Under the pieces are notes generated by a model, which did not search any database, was not told where the DNA came from, and saw nothing but the letters and a program-made list of their open reading frames with translations. From Alphaproteobacteria bacterium (GTDB lineage Bacteria; Myxococcota_A; UBA796; UBA2385), in contig JACKEY010000007.1 of assembly GCA_020632755.1 (NCBI GenBank), positions 186,001 to 250,000 of the forward strand: DNA of 64,000 nucleotides. The letters are read 5' to 3'. The stretch's first letter is position 1. Each line of letters opens with the position of its first letter. The position numbers and the translations under genes are program-made. Positions 18,236-26,208 of this stretch are shown in pieces.

Positions 18236-19294
18236 ATGCTGCTGCTGCTCGCGATGCTGGCGTGCACGGGCGGCTCCGCTCCGGCGGGGCCGCCGGTCGT
18301 CGCCCTGGTGACGGTCGACACCTGGCGGCTCGACCACCTGTCGGCGGCCCACAGCCCGCACCTGTGGGCGCTGGCCGAGCAGGGCACCCGGTTCACCGAC
18401 GCCTGGTCGCCCGTCGGGCTGACCACGGCCGCCCACGCCACGATGCTCACCGGCGCGCAGCCCTGGGAGCACGGGGCCCGCGCCAACAACCACCACGGCT
18501 ACGCCCTGATCGACGGCCCCCCCCGCATCCACGAGCGGCTGGGGCTGCGGGCCGGCGCCTTCGTGAGCGCTTTCCCCGCGGGGCCCGAGGGCGGCCTCGA
18601 CCGCGGCTTCGAGCGTTTCTCGGGCCCGGAGAGCGGGGAGCGGCCCGGTGCCGTGGCCGTGGCCGAGGCGCTGGCCTGGCTGCCCGCCGATGCGTCCGCC
18701 TTCGTCTGGGTGCACGTCTACGAGCCGCACGGGCCCTACGAAGGCGTCGGCGCCACCGACGTCGCGCGCTACGGCGAGGAGGTGCGCCGCGCGGACGCCG
18801 CCCTGGCGCCGCTGCTCGACGCCCTGGTCGCGCGGGGGGGGCGCATCGTGGTCGCCGCGGATCACGGCGAGGTGCTCACCGAAGAAGGCTGCGGCTACCA
18901 GCACGCCCGCAGCAGCCACGAGGCCGTGCTGCACGTGCCGCTGTTCACCTGGCCGCGCCTCGACGGACAGGCCGTGATCGACGATCGGGTGACCCTCGCG
19001 GACGTCCCGACCCTGCTGGAGGGCCGCCGTCCGGCCGCCCGCCCCGTGGTGGTCGGCGAGAGCGGGGAGTGCGACCCGGGCTGCGCGCCCGGGTGCGCGC
19101 CGAGCGGGGTGCAGGGGAGGGACACGGTCGGTCGCGATGGAGCCGGCCTCGTGCGCCGGCGGCCCGGCGTCGGGCGGACGGAGGAGGGGCATCCCAGCGA
19201 GGCCGTCCGCGCGGCGGTCGACGCCGTACCGCCCGTGCCGCTGCCGGGTGCGACGAACACCGCCGAGGCGAAGGCCCTCGGCTACCTGGAGTAG
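18236..19294 (+). CDS. sulfatase-like hydrolase lipoprotein (alkaline phosphatase superfamily)
   Basis: 352 residues with a very short lipoprotein signal (lipobox LAMLAC, Cys10). The fold is recognisable from VALVTVDTWRLDHL (metal-binding Asp), GLTTAAHATMLTG (nucleophile loop, residue about 62), VWVHVYEPHGPY and VVAADHGEVL (second metal site), with the family's usual ALGYL end. The nucleophile loop has Thr where sulfatases have the Cys/Ser of CxPxR, so it is more likely a phosphodiesterase or phosphotransferase-type member than a formylglycine sulfatase. It lies 41 bp after the beta-helix lipoprotein. The substrate is unknown. Confidence 0.85.
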   Translation: MLLLLAMLACTGGSAPAGPPVVALVTVDTWRLDHLSAAHSPHLWALAEQGTRFTDAWSPVGLTTAAHATMLTGAQPWEHGARANNHHGYALIDGPPRIHERLGLRAGAFVSAFPAGPEGGLDRGFERFSGPESGERPGAVAVAEALAWLPADASAFVWVHVYEPHGPYEGVGATDVARYGEEVRRADAALAPLLDALVARGGRIVVAADHGEVLTEEGCGYQHARSSHEAVLHVPLFTWPRLDGQAVIDDRVTLADVPTLLEGRRPAARPVVVGESGECDPGCAPGCAPSGVQGRDTVGRDGAGLVRRRPGVGRTEEGHPSEAVRAAVDAVPPVPLPGATNTAEAKALGYLE

Positions 19295-19418
19295 GCCGCC
19301 TTCCCGGTGCCCCCCGGCTGCCTTCCTCCCCTCCGCTGCGGCGCCGCGCGAGCCAACGGGCGCCAGTCCGATAGCTGCACGGGCAGAAGGCACTCGCGCC
19401 ATCGCCTCGGAGGTCCCC

Positions 19419-20027
19419 GTGTCCCAGCTGCGTGTCACCGTCATCCCGAACGGCCCCCTCAAGGTCCAGCACTGCGGCAGCGCCCGCTTCGCAGGCACTG
19501 CGCTGGACCTGGGCGACGAGAGCTACCTGTGTCGCTGCGGCGACAGCGCCAATGCTCCGTTCTGCGACGGCACCCACCGGCGGATGGGCTTCGACGGCGG
19601 TGGCCCGGACGAGAGCGACGTCCCGCTGCGGGAGTGGCACGGGCGCACCATCCGCACCACCTTCGACCCGGCCACCTGCATGCATGTCTTCCACTGCAAG
19701 CCGCTGGCCGGGCTCCGCGAGCAGGAGCTCGCCGGCGACGACGCTGCGGCCGACGAGATCGCTCGGGTCATCGAGACCTGTCCCTCGGGCGCGCTGCGCT
19801 ACGCCCGCACCGCGGCGCCGGCCGCCGGGCACGAACCCATGCCCGACGGCGCCGTCGCCCTCGACATCCAGGCGGGGGGCGAGGTCCGGGTCCAGGTGCC
19901 CTTCGAGATCGACGCCCCGCGGGCCGCACACCTGCCGACCAACCGCGCCACCCTCTGCCGCTGCGGACGGTCGAAGAACAAGCCCTGGTGCGACGGTCGC
20001 CACAAGGGCCGGGCGGGCTTCCGCTGA
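19419..20027 (+). CDS. double CDGSH iron-sulfur protein with central Fer4_19-like domain
   Basis: 202 residues from GTG 19419, with CGGAGG 6 bp upstream. Three small Fe-S modules follow each other. CDGSH-1 (about 36-53; CRC-x8-CDGTH) and CDGSH-2 (about 180-198; CRC-x8-CDGRH) each have the C-x-C-x2-S-x3-P-x-C-D-G-x-H ligand pattern for a 2Fe-2S cluster. Between them is a divergent mono-cluster ferredoxin domain (about 80-130) with Cys in TCMHVFHC and in ETCPSGAL. It is cytoplasmic. An electron-transfer or cluster-storage role is inferred; partners are not visible. Confidence 0.9.
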   Translation: MSQLRVTVIPNGPLKVQHCGSARFAGTALDLGDESYLCRCGDSANAPFCDGTHRRMGFDGGGPDESDVPLREWHGRTIRTTFDPATCMHVFHCKPLAGLREQELAGDDAAADEIARVIETCPSGALRYARTAAPAAGHEPMPDGAVALDIQAGGEVRVQVPFEIDAPRAAHLPTNRATLCRCGRSKNKPWCDGRHKGRAGFR

Positions 20028-20099
20028 GCCCCGCGACCGGGCCGTGGCTTGTGAGCGCGGCCCGGCCGCCCATGGACCCTCCATCCCCCAGGAGGAACC

Positions 20100-20972
20100 A
20101 TGAGCTGCCCGAGCCCCCTGACCCGTGTCCCGACCCTGGTCGCCCTGGCGCTGACCGTCGGCGGCCTGGCCGCCTGTGACGACGCCGGCACCTCGCAGCG
20201 CGAGGTCGTCGAGGTCGGCGCCTACGATCGCGTGGCCATCGAAGGCGCCAGCGAGGCGACACTGAGCGGCAGCGCCGACGTCGCGCCGGGCACCGTGCTC
20301 ATCGAGTGCGCCCACGACGTCCGCGAGGTCGAAGCCGACGTCCAGGAAGGCAAGCTGACGGTGCTGGTCCCCGGCCCCGACAAGCAGTGCCACATCTTCG
20401 TCCTGGGGTCCGAGCTCGACGGCGTCGAGCTGTCCGGCGCGGAGGATCCCGACGGGTTCGTCGCCCTGCACCTGGACGGAGGTGGCGAGCTGCACCTCGA
20501 GGAGCTGATGGCCGAGGACGTCGAGGTCTACGTGCGTGGTGGCGCCTCCGTCGAGATCGGGCAGCTGCACGCCAGCGAGGTCGACGTCGACATGAGCGGC
20601 GGAGGCGACCTGTGGCTGGGTCGAGCCGACGCCGACCACCTGGGCATCGTGACCCGCGGCAACACGGACATCGGCATCGACGACCTGTCCGTCGGCCAGT
20701 GGGCCCTGGACACGACCGGCAACACCCGGCTCGACGCTGCGGGCACGGCCGTCGACGCCGACATCGTCGCGGCGGGCAGCGCCGAGGTCATGGCCATGGA
20801 CGTGGTCGCCCAGGTCGCCACCATCGACGCCGGCGGCAGCGCCACGGTCGAGCTCACCGTCGAAGACGACGTGGCCGTGACGGCCGGGGGCAACGCCACC
20901 GTGTCGGTGGGCGGCGACCCCGCCACCCACACGGTGGACGCCGGAGCCTCTGCGGAGGTGCTCGGCCTGTAG
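20100..20972 (+). CDS. GIN-domain (DUF2807-type) lipoprotein
   Basis: 290 residues with AGGAGG 5 bp before ATG. A lipoprotein signal (lipobox GLAAC, Cys about 26) is followed by EVVEVGAYDRVAIEGAS, the typical opening of the DUF2807/GIN 'head' domain. Repeated short beta-rungs (Asp/Val/Gly-rich, e.g. VDVDMSGGGDLWLG) follow to the end, suggesting a parallel beta-helix. Family members are cell-surface proteins of mostly unknown function. It stands between the Fe-S protein and another lipoprotein and may be monocistronic. Confidence 0.82.
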   Translation: MSCPSPLTRVPTLVALALTVGGLAACDDAGTSQREVVEVGAYDRVAIEGASEATLSGSADVAPGTVLIECAHDVREVEADVQEGKLTVLVPGPDKQCHIFVLGSELDGVELSGAEDPDGFVALHLDGGGELHLEELMAEDVEVYVRGGASVEIGQLHASEVDVDMSGGGDLWLGRADADHLGIVTRGNTDIGIDDLSVGQWALDTTGNTRLDAAGTAVDADIVAAGSAEVMAMDVVAQVATIDAGGSATVELTVEDDVAVTAGGNATVSVGGDPATHTVDAGASAEVLGL

Positions 20973-20990
20973 GCGCAGCCAGCTGCGAGG

Positions 20991-21023
20991 CCGCCCCCCT
21001 GGTCCGCGGGATTAGGGGGGCGG
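20991..21023 (+). promoter_or_regulatory. hairpin that may bury the ribosome-binding site of the 21025 gene
   Basis: A perfect 10-bp stem pairs 20991-21000 (CCGCCCCCCT) with 21014-21023 (AGGGGGGCGG) over a 13-nt loop. The 3' arm is the purine-rich stretch directly before ATG 21025. It has no T tract, so a terminator is less likely than an RBS-occluding structure, though it could also serve the upstream gene. Confidence 0.45.
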
Positions 21024-21024
21024 C

Positions 21025-22752
21025 ATGCATCCCCTCGTCTTCCTGATGTTCGCCTGCAGCAACGGGTCGAAGGCTCCGGCCGGCGGCTCCCCCGACGACA
21101 CCGCGTCCACCGACGGCGCGACGGACAGCGGCGCCGGTCCCGCCTGCCCGCTGCCCGCCTACGCGCCGCCGGACTGCGGCACGGGTCCCGCGGCGCGCGA
21201 CAGCGTGCTGGCGGGGCCGGGGGATCCCGGCTGGAGTGCGACCCTGGGCGAGCGGGCGGATCGTGTCGAGCGCCAGGCCAACGGCCTGACGGCCTGGGCC
21301 ACGGGTGCGGCCTGCGAGGTCCGCGTCGTGGACGACGGACCGCGGGCCACGGTCACCGACTACATCGACCACGGCGAATTCGTCGACGGCGGCCAGACCG
21401 ACTTCCTGGACGCCACGGGCGTCGCGCCCGACCAGGTCGTCGAGCGCTGGGGCAAGGTCGCCGGAGCCTACGGTGGCGCCGGCATCGCTGCGGACGCCTG
21501 GCGCTACGGCGCGCTGCGGGACGAAGGCGCCGACTGCGCCGAGGTCCAGGCGGCGCACGACCGCCTGGTGGTCGGCATGCAGGCGCTGCACAAGGCGACC
21601 GCCATCACCGGCGTCGACGGCGTCATCGCCCGGGGCTTCGCCCGCAAGGACCTGCCCGGCGACGGCGAGAACGAGACCACGCCCCTGTTCGACGACGACG
21701 GCCAGCCGCTGCCCGAAGAGAAGAACAACGGCACCTGGCGGCAGGACCAGAGCGGGGCCTACGCCGACCACATCTGGGAGGACTCCTGCAGTCGCGACCA
21801 GTACATCGGCTGGGTCGCGGGCATGGCCGCCGCCTGGGAGGTCGTGCGCGACGACCCGGCCTTCGACCCCGCGGCCAAGGACCAGCTGCAGGCCGATGCC
21901 CGGGCCCTGGCCGCCAGCCTGATGGTCGTGCGGGAGAGCGGCTACGACCTGGAGATCATGGACGCCGACGGGCGCATGACCTACCACGGCATCCTGCACC
22001 ACGAGTCGGTCGACCGGGTCTACGTCCCCGGCGGGCGCAACTCGCTCAACGCCACCATGACCCTGGGCATCGTCGCGGCGCTGGCCCTGGTCGCCGAAGA
22101 TCCCACCGTCGACGCGTGGCTGGCCGACGACCTGATCGCCGAGCGGGACCTGCCCGGCATCGTGCGCGAGCAGAGCCGGCAGATCGCGCTCGGCAACGCG
22201 ACCAACTTCAGCAACTACAACATGGTCTACATCGGCGGCCTGCTGGCCCTGCGCTACCTCTGCGACGACGACGCGCGGGCCGGCGTCGCAGCAGGCATGG
22301 CCGACCTGTACCAGGGCGACGACCGCGACCCGATCGTGCAGTCCCAGGCGCTCTACGACCTGGTCTACGCGCTGGGCCAGGGGGACGGGACCGCCTTCCG
22401 ATCGGGCGGCGCTCCGCCCGACGAGGCTGCGGTGGCCAAGATCGATGGTCTGCTGGGCGCGTTTCGTGAGCCTCCATATTGGAACATCGACGTTCAGAAC
22501 TGCGACGCTGACGAGATCGCCTCGGGCGTCTGCGAGCTCGACGACGGCACGATGGTGACCCTGCTCGGCTACGTCGGCCGCAACGACACGCTGGTCTCGG
22601 AAGAGCCCATCCCCATGGGGGTGCGGCCCAGCAGCAACTACCTGTGGCGCAGCCATCCCTTCGAGCCCAACTCCGAGGGCGACGGCAGCTGGCTGTACCC
22701 GAACACCGACTGGCGGCTGGTCTACTGGGCCGGTCGGTGGGCCCACCGCTGA
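21025..22752 (+). CDS. large lipoprotein of unknown function
   Basis: 575 residues. A minimal lipoprotein signal (MHPLVFLMFAC, Cys11) is followed by a Ser/Thr/Asp/Gly linker (about 12-40). The rest is a predominantly helical globular domain with paired helices (e.g. YIGWVAGMAAAWEVV, then NYNMVYIGGLLALRYLC), which could be an alpha/alpha-toroid, but I find no catalytic signature. A segment near residue 485-500 (EPPYWNIDVQNC) has locally lower GC. The translation start is set by the lipobox; the start lies immediately after a strong hairpin. Confidence 0.75.
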   Translation: MHPLVFLMFACSNGSKAPAGGSPDDTASTDGATDSGAGPACPLPAYAPPDCGTGPAARDSVLAGPGDPGWSATLGERADRVERQANGLTAWATGAACEVRVVDDGPRATVTDYIDHGEFVDGGQTDFLDATGVAPDQVVERWGKVAGAYGGAGIAADAWRYGALRDEGADCAEVQAAHDRLVVGMQALHKATAITGVDGVIARGFARKDLPGDGENETTPLFDDDGQPLPEEKNNGTWRQDQSGAYADHIWEDSCSRDQYIGWVAGMAAAWEVVRDDPAFDPAAKDQLQADARALAASLMVVRESGYDLEIMDADGRMTYHGILHHESVDRVYVPGGRNSLNATMTLGIVAALALVAEDPTVDAWLADDLIAERDLPGIVREQSRQIALGNATNFSNYNMVYIGGLLALRYLCDDDARAGVAAGMADLYQGDDRDPIVQSQALYDLVYALGQGDGTAFRSGGAPPDEAAVAKIDGLLGAFREPPYWNIDVQNCDADEIASGVCELDDGTMVTLLGYVGRNDTLVSEEPIPMGVRPSSNYLWRSHPFEPNSEGDGSWLYPNTDWRLVYWAGRWAHR

Positions 22753-22787
22753 GCCCGGTCCGGGGCTGGCACGGCCCGTGCAAATCC

Positions 22788-22817
22788 TGGGGGCGTCCCT
22801 GAGCCGGGAGGCCCCCA
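22788..22817 (+). promoter_or_regulatory. hairpin looping out the ribosome-binding site of the 22817 gene
   Basis: TGGGGGC (22788-22794) pairs perfectly with GCCCCCA (22811-22817), whose last base is the A of the ATG. The GGGAG ribosome-binding sequence (22806-22810) lies in the loop next to the stem. Confidence 0.35.
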
Positions 22818-23002
22818 TGTACGCACTGTCCGTCGACCTGTTCGTCGCCTTCTACGCCGCCGTCGTCGCCGTCTGTGCCGTGGTGGTCGCCGGGGGAGCG
22901 GTCCTGATGCTGCGCGCGGTCCTGGAGGCCTTCGATCCCGAGGTCGAGTGGGCCACGATCGAAGAGGAGGCGCCTGCTCGCCGCCTCCGCCGCGCGGCCT
23001 GA
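22817..23002 (+). CDS. small single-pass membrane protein
   Basis: 61 residues from ATG 22817, with GGGAGG 6 bp upstream. The short N-terminus is followed by one long hydrophobic helix (about 7-34, FVAFYAAVVAVCAVVVAGGA) and a charged tail ending in an acidic-then-basic stretch (EEEAPARRLRRAA). No family is recognised. Such proteins often act as small modulators of larger membrane complexes, but nothing here identifies a partner. Confidence 0.6.
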   Translation: MYALSVDLFVAFYAAVVAVCAVVVAGGAVLMLRAVLEAFDPEVEWATIEEEAPARRLRRAA

Positions 23003-23130
23003 GCCGCGGGAGCGCGGCGAAGGAGCGAGGCGCCGCACGGCGCAGGCCTTCCACGTGACGGCTCTGCAACACGGTGGACACAAGACGCGCAGCGCGCATT
23101 AGCCGGGCCGCCCTTCCCGAGGGCAGTCTC

Positions 23131-24036
23131 GTGGCCCTGCACACCACCTTTCCCCCCGATCGCCTCCTCCTCCAGGCGAGCTTCTCCAGCACCGACCAGC
23201 TGGTCGAGGCCCTGGCGCGCACGATCCTCTCCGCTGAAGGCATGCCCCAGCTCTCCCACGACGAGCTCATGGCGGCCATCGCCGAGCGGCGGGACGACGG
23301 CTGGACCCGCCTCGCCCAGCACTTCGTCGCGGTGCACCTGCGCCTGCCCGATGTCAGCGGCGTGCGCATGGCCTTCGCCACCCTCGCCGAGCCGATGCGG
23401 TGGGTGGACGACGGCAACCTGCGCTGGTGCGCCCTGCTGGTCGCGCCGCGCGAGCGCCCGGTCCAGGAGGTGCGGCTGCTGCACGAGCTCGGCGAGCTGT
23501 GCAAGGACCCCGCCAAGCGGGCCTGGATCTCCGCCGCCCGCGACCCCGAGGTGCTGGCTCCGTGGATCGACGCACGGCTGCGCGAGCCCGAGGGCCCGAT
23601 CACGGCCCGGGACCTGATGCGCCCCAGCATGGGCATCCTGCGGCCCGACACCCCGGTGCCCGAGCTGGTCCGCCGGATGGCCAGCATGAACGTCGACGCC
23701 GTCGGCCTGACCGACCCGGACCGCAAGCTCCTGGGCCAGGTGACCGCGGCGGACCTGTTCACCCTGGGCATGCCCGACTTCTTCCGCCAGCTCCGCAGCG
23801 TGGCGTTCATCCCCGAGTTCGACCCCTTCGAGCGCTACTTCGCCAAGGAAGCGAAGCTCGTCGCCGCCGACGTGATGTCCCAGGACTACGCCGCGCTGCC
23901 GCCCGACGCGACCGTGCTCGAGGTCGTCTTCGCCCTGGCCGTCCAGGGCCACCCCAAGGTCTACGTGGTCGAAGACGGGCGCCTGATCGGCGTCATCGAT
24001 CGGATCCGCGTGCTCGACCGCATCCTGTCGCCCTGA
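23131..24036 (+). CDS. PTS EIIA-like domain fused to a CBS pair
   Basis: 301 residues from GTG 23131, chosen because GAGGG lies 8 bp upstream; GTG 23074 is in frame but has no ribosome-binding site. Residues about 5-145 resemble the EIIA/mannitol-cryptochrome fold of nitrogen-type PTS IIA domains, with a conserved active-site-like His at about 69 (VAVHLRLP) and the matching PVQEVRLLHELGELCKDP helix. From about 155 two CBS motifs follow (ITARDLMRP, then VAADVMSQDYAALPPDATVLE), which usually bind adenosyl nucleotides. It is 3 bp ahead of an antiporter-type gene, suggesting it regulates that transporter. Confidence 0.8.
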   Translation: MALHTTFPPDRLLLQASFSSTDQLVEALARTILSAEGMPQLSHDELMAAIAERRDDGWTRLAQHFVAVHLRLPDVSGVRMAFATLAEPMRWVDDGNLRWCALLVAPRERPVQEVRLLHELGELCKDPAKRAWISAARDPEVLAPWIDARLREPEGPITARDLMRPSMGILRPDTPVPELVRRMASMNVDAVGLTDPDRKLLGQVTAADLFTLGMPDFFRQLRSVAFIPEFDPFERYFAKEAKLVAADVMSQDYAALPPDATVLEVVFALAVQGHPKVYVVEDGRLIGVIDRIRVLDRILSP

Positions 24037-24039
24037 CCC

Positions 24040-25341
24040 ATGATCGCTTCGCTCGTCCTGTTCGGCATCACCTACCTGGCCATCGCCACGGAGAAGGTGG
24101 ACAAGACCGCGGCCGCCCTGCTCGGCGCTGCCGCGGCCGTCTCCCTCGGCATCGTCCCCTACGAGGAGGCGCTGCACGCGGTCGACCTCAACGTGGTGCT
24201 GCTGCTGGTCGGCATGATGCTGTCGGTCAACGTGCTCGCCAGCACCGGCGTCTTCGAGTGGGTGGCCGTGAAGATCGCCCAGAAGGCCGGCGGCGACGGC
24301 ATGAAGATCATGCTGCTGTTCATGCTGGTCACCGGCGTGCTGTCGGCCCTGCTCGACAACGTGACGACCGTCATCCTCATCGCGCCGATCACCATCCTCA
24401 TCTGCGAGATCCTGGCGCTCCCGGCGGTGCCCTTCCTGGTGCTCGAGGCACTGGCCAGCAACATCGGCGGCACCTCGACCCTGGTCGGTGACCCGCCCAA
24501 CGTGCTCATCGCCAGCGCGACCGGGCTGGACTTCAACGAGTTCATCATGCACCTGGGCCCGCCGGTGCTCATCATGATGGTCGGCGGTCTGCTGGTGGCC
24601 CGGCTGTGGTTCCACAAGGTGGTCCAGGTCCCGCCTGCGCTGCGGGAGCGCGTGCTCAAGGCCCGGCCCGAGCGCGCCATCCTGCGGCCGCGTCGGCTCA
24701 AGCGCGCGCTGTTCGTCTTCGGCCTGATGCTGGTCGGCTTCTTCGTGAGCCACATGGTGCACCTCGAGCCGGGCGTCATCGCCATCGCCGGCGGCATCTT
24801 CATGGCCGTCGTCTGCGGCGTCGACCTGCACCACGCCCTCGAGAAGGTCGAGTGGAACTCGGTGCTGTTCTTCGTCGGCCTGTTCATGCTGATCGGCGCG
24901 CTCGAGTACCACCACGTCTTCGAGCACCTCGGCGAGCTGATGCTGCAGTGGACCGACGGCAACTTCGCGATGACCGTGCTGCTGGTCATGTGGTTCGCCG
25001 GCATCATGTCGGCCATCGTCGACAACATCCCGCTGGTCATCGCGATGCTGCCCCTGCTGCAGACGATGGTGCCCGTCTTCGCCGTGCAGTTCGGCCTGGT
25101 CGGGGACGAAGAAGCCATCCGGGTGCAGGTCGAAGAGCCGCTGTACTGGGCGCTCGCGCTGGGGGCCTGCCTGGGCGGCAACGGCTCGCTGGTCGGGGCC
25201 TCGGCCAACGTGATCATCGCGCAGATCGGATCGCGCAACAACCACCCGGTCGGCTTCCTGCAGTTCGGCAAGTACGGCCTGCCCACCATGCTGGGCACGC
25301 TCATGATCTCGACCGTCTACGTCTGGCTGCGGTACCTGTAG
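24040..25341 (+). CDS. ArsB/NhaD-type (SLC13-like) ion transporter
   Basis: 433 residues, about 11 hydrophobic helices. It shows the internal duplication of the IT superfamily: LLDNVTTVILIAP (about 105) is mirrored by IVDNIPLVIAMLP (about 327), and NIGGTSTLVGDPPN (about 141) by GGNGSLVGASANV (about 379). These are the discontinuous-helix motifs that form the ion site. NhaD sodium/proton antiporters and ArsB arsenite pumps share them, so the cargo is uncertain; sodium/proton antiport is the likelier reading. It is operonic with the EIIA-CBS gene. Confidence 0.87.
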   Translation: MIASLVLFGITYLAIATEKVDKTAAALLGAAAAVSLGIVPYEEALHAVDLNVVLLLVGMMLSVNVLASTGVFEWVAVKIAQKAGGDGMKIMLLFMLVTGVLSALLDNVTTVILIAPITILICEILALPAVPFLVLEALASNIGGTSTLVGDPPNVLIASATGLDFNEFIMHLGPPVLIMMVGGLLVARLWFHKVVQVPPALRERVLKARPERAILRPRRLKRALFVFGLMLVGFFVSHMVHLEPGVIAIAGGIFMAVVCGVDLHHALEKVEWNSVLFFVGLFMLIGALEYHHVFEHLGELMLQWTDGNFAMTVLLVMWFAGIMSAIVDNIPLVIAMLPLLQTMVPVFAVQFGLVGDEEAIRVQVEEPLYWALALGACLGGNGSLVGASANVIIAQIGSRNNHPVGFLQFGKYGLPTMLGTLMISTVYVWLRYL

Positions 25342-25445
25342 GCCGCCGCCTGGGTCGTGGCCGGCCCGGCTGTCACCGCAGGTCACCGACCGTCAGGAAC
25401 CACCACCGGTTCGGGGTCGCTGTCCCGCGGCCGTCCGAACGGCGC

Positions 25446-25451
25446 TAGCCT
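25446..25451 (+). promoter_or_regulatory. possible -10 element (TAGCCT) of the pilin-like gene
   Basis: TAGCCT lies 27 bp before ATG 25479, followed by a good GGAGG at 25470-25474. It is one of several TAnnCT hexamers at similar positions in this window. No -35 match was found. Confidence 0.3.
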
Positions 25452-25478
25452 GGATCCGACCAGCACACTGGAGGGTCC

Positions 25479-25976
25479 ATGGTCCGCAGCGTTCAGGATC
25501 GCAGGGCAGGGTTCAGCATCGTCGAGCTCATGCTCGCCGTGGCCATCCTCGGCGTGCTCGCCGCGCTGGCGGTCACCCAGTTCCGCGAGTACCAGATGGA
25601 TGCCCGTCGGGCCGAGCTGGCGACGAACATGTCCGGCCTGTACGACACGGTCACGATCTTCCACCTGCATCGGGACCCCGAGCCGCTGATCGGCGACTGG
25701 AACCCCTCGCGCGGTTCGATGACCCGGGACCCTCGCGACTGGAACACCGACGTGACGGCCCACCAGATGGAGGCGTGGGCGAAGCTCGGCTGGCGTCCGG
25801 ACGGTCAGGTTCGCTGTTCGTACCTGTTCGAGGACCTGGGCCGCGCCGAGGAGTACTACGCCCGCGGAGCCTGCGACCTGGACGGGGACGGGCGCGAGGC
25901 CGAGCAGTGGTGGTTCGGTCCCGGCCTGCGCGGTGGCGGCGACAAGATCGTCGACACCAACCCCAAGGAGTACTGA
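25479..25976 (+). CDS. type IV pilin-like protein
   Basis: 165 residues. A class III prepilin signal is clear: short basic leader, cleavage after RAG before Phe, Glu at mature position 5 (FSIVELMLAVAILG), then a 20-residue hydrophobic helix. The C-terminal domain has two Cys (RCSYLF and RGACDL), a likely disulfide pair, and an acidic end. Family knowledge: PilD cleaves and methylates such proteins, which form pili or pseudopili of secretion systems. No pil or gsp genes adjoin it, so this is an orphan minor pilin or competence-type pseudopilin. Confidence 0.85.
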   Translation: MVRSVQDRRAGFSIVELMLAVAILGVLAALAVTQFREYQMDARRAELATNMSGLYDTVTIFHLHRDPEPLIGDWNPSRGSMTRDPRDWNTDVTAHQMEAWAKLGWRPDGQVRCSYLFEDLGRAEEYYARGACDLDGDGREAEQWWFGPGLRGGGDKIVDTNPKEY

Positions 25977-26138
25977 GACCGAATCGCGCAGATCACGCCG
26001 TCGGACGCCGAAGCCGAGTGCACCGACGCAGTCGGTGTCGAGGCGTAGGCGGACGGTCGGAGTGATCGAAGCGTTCCAGCATGACGGCCGTCGCCTGGAC
26101 CGCCCGGCGCGGCGGTCCGGCGAGCAGTCGCGAAGCAG

Positions 26139-26167
26139 GAACGCCCGGTCCAGTGGACCGGGCGTTC
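26139..26167. terminator. bidirectional hairpin between convergent genes
   Basis: A 14-bp inverted repeat (26139-26152 with 26154-26167, built on GAACGCCCGGTCCA) sits between two convergent genes. It has only short T tracts on either side, so it may need Rho but is well placed to stop both transcripts. The rest of the 232-bp gap (25977-26208) has a minor CACCGAC/GTCGGTG hairpin near 26020 and nothing else I can name. Confidence 0.6.
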
Positions 26168-26208
26168 TGTCGTGGAGGGTGGGGAGGGCGCCGCGAGGCG
26201 GTCCCGGG

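Noticed and set aside
22480..22500. Locally AT-richer patch inside the 21025 gene as a transfer junction
   Set aside because: Only about 20 bp and fully within a continuous frame; flanking codon usage is unchanged.
22852..25386. 844-codon open frame on the minus strand
   Set aside because: Antisense to the transporter and EIIA-CBS genes; its His/Gln/Asp-rich sequence is a translation artefact of hydrophobic codons.
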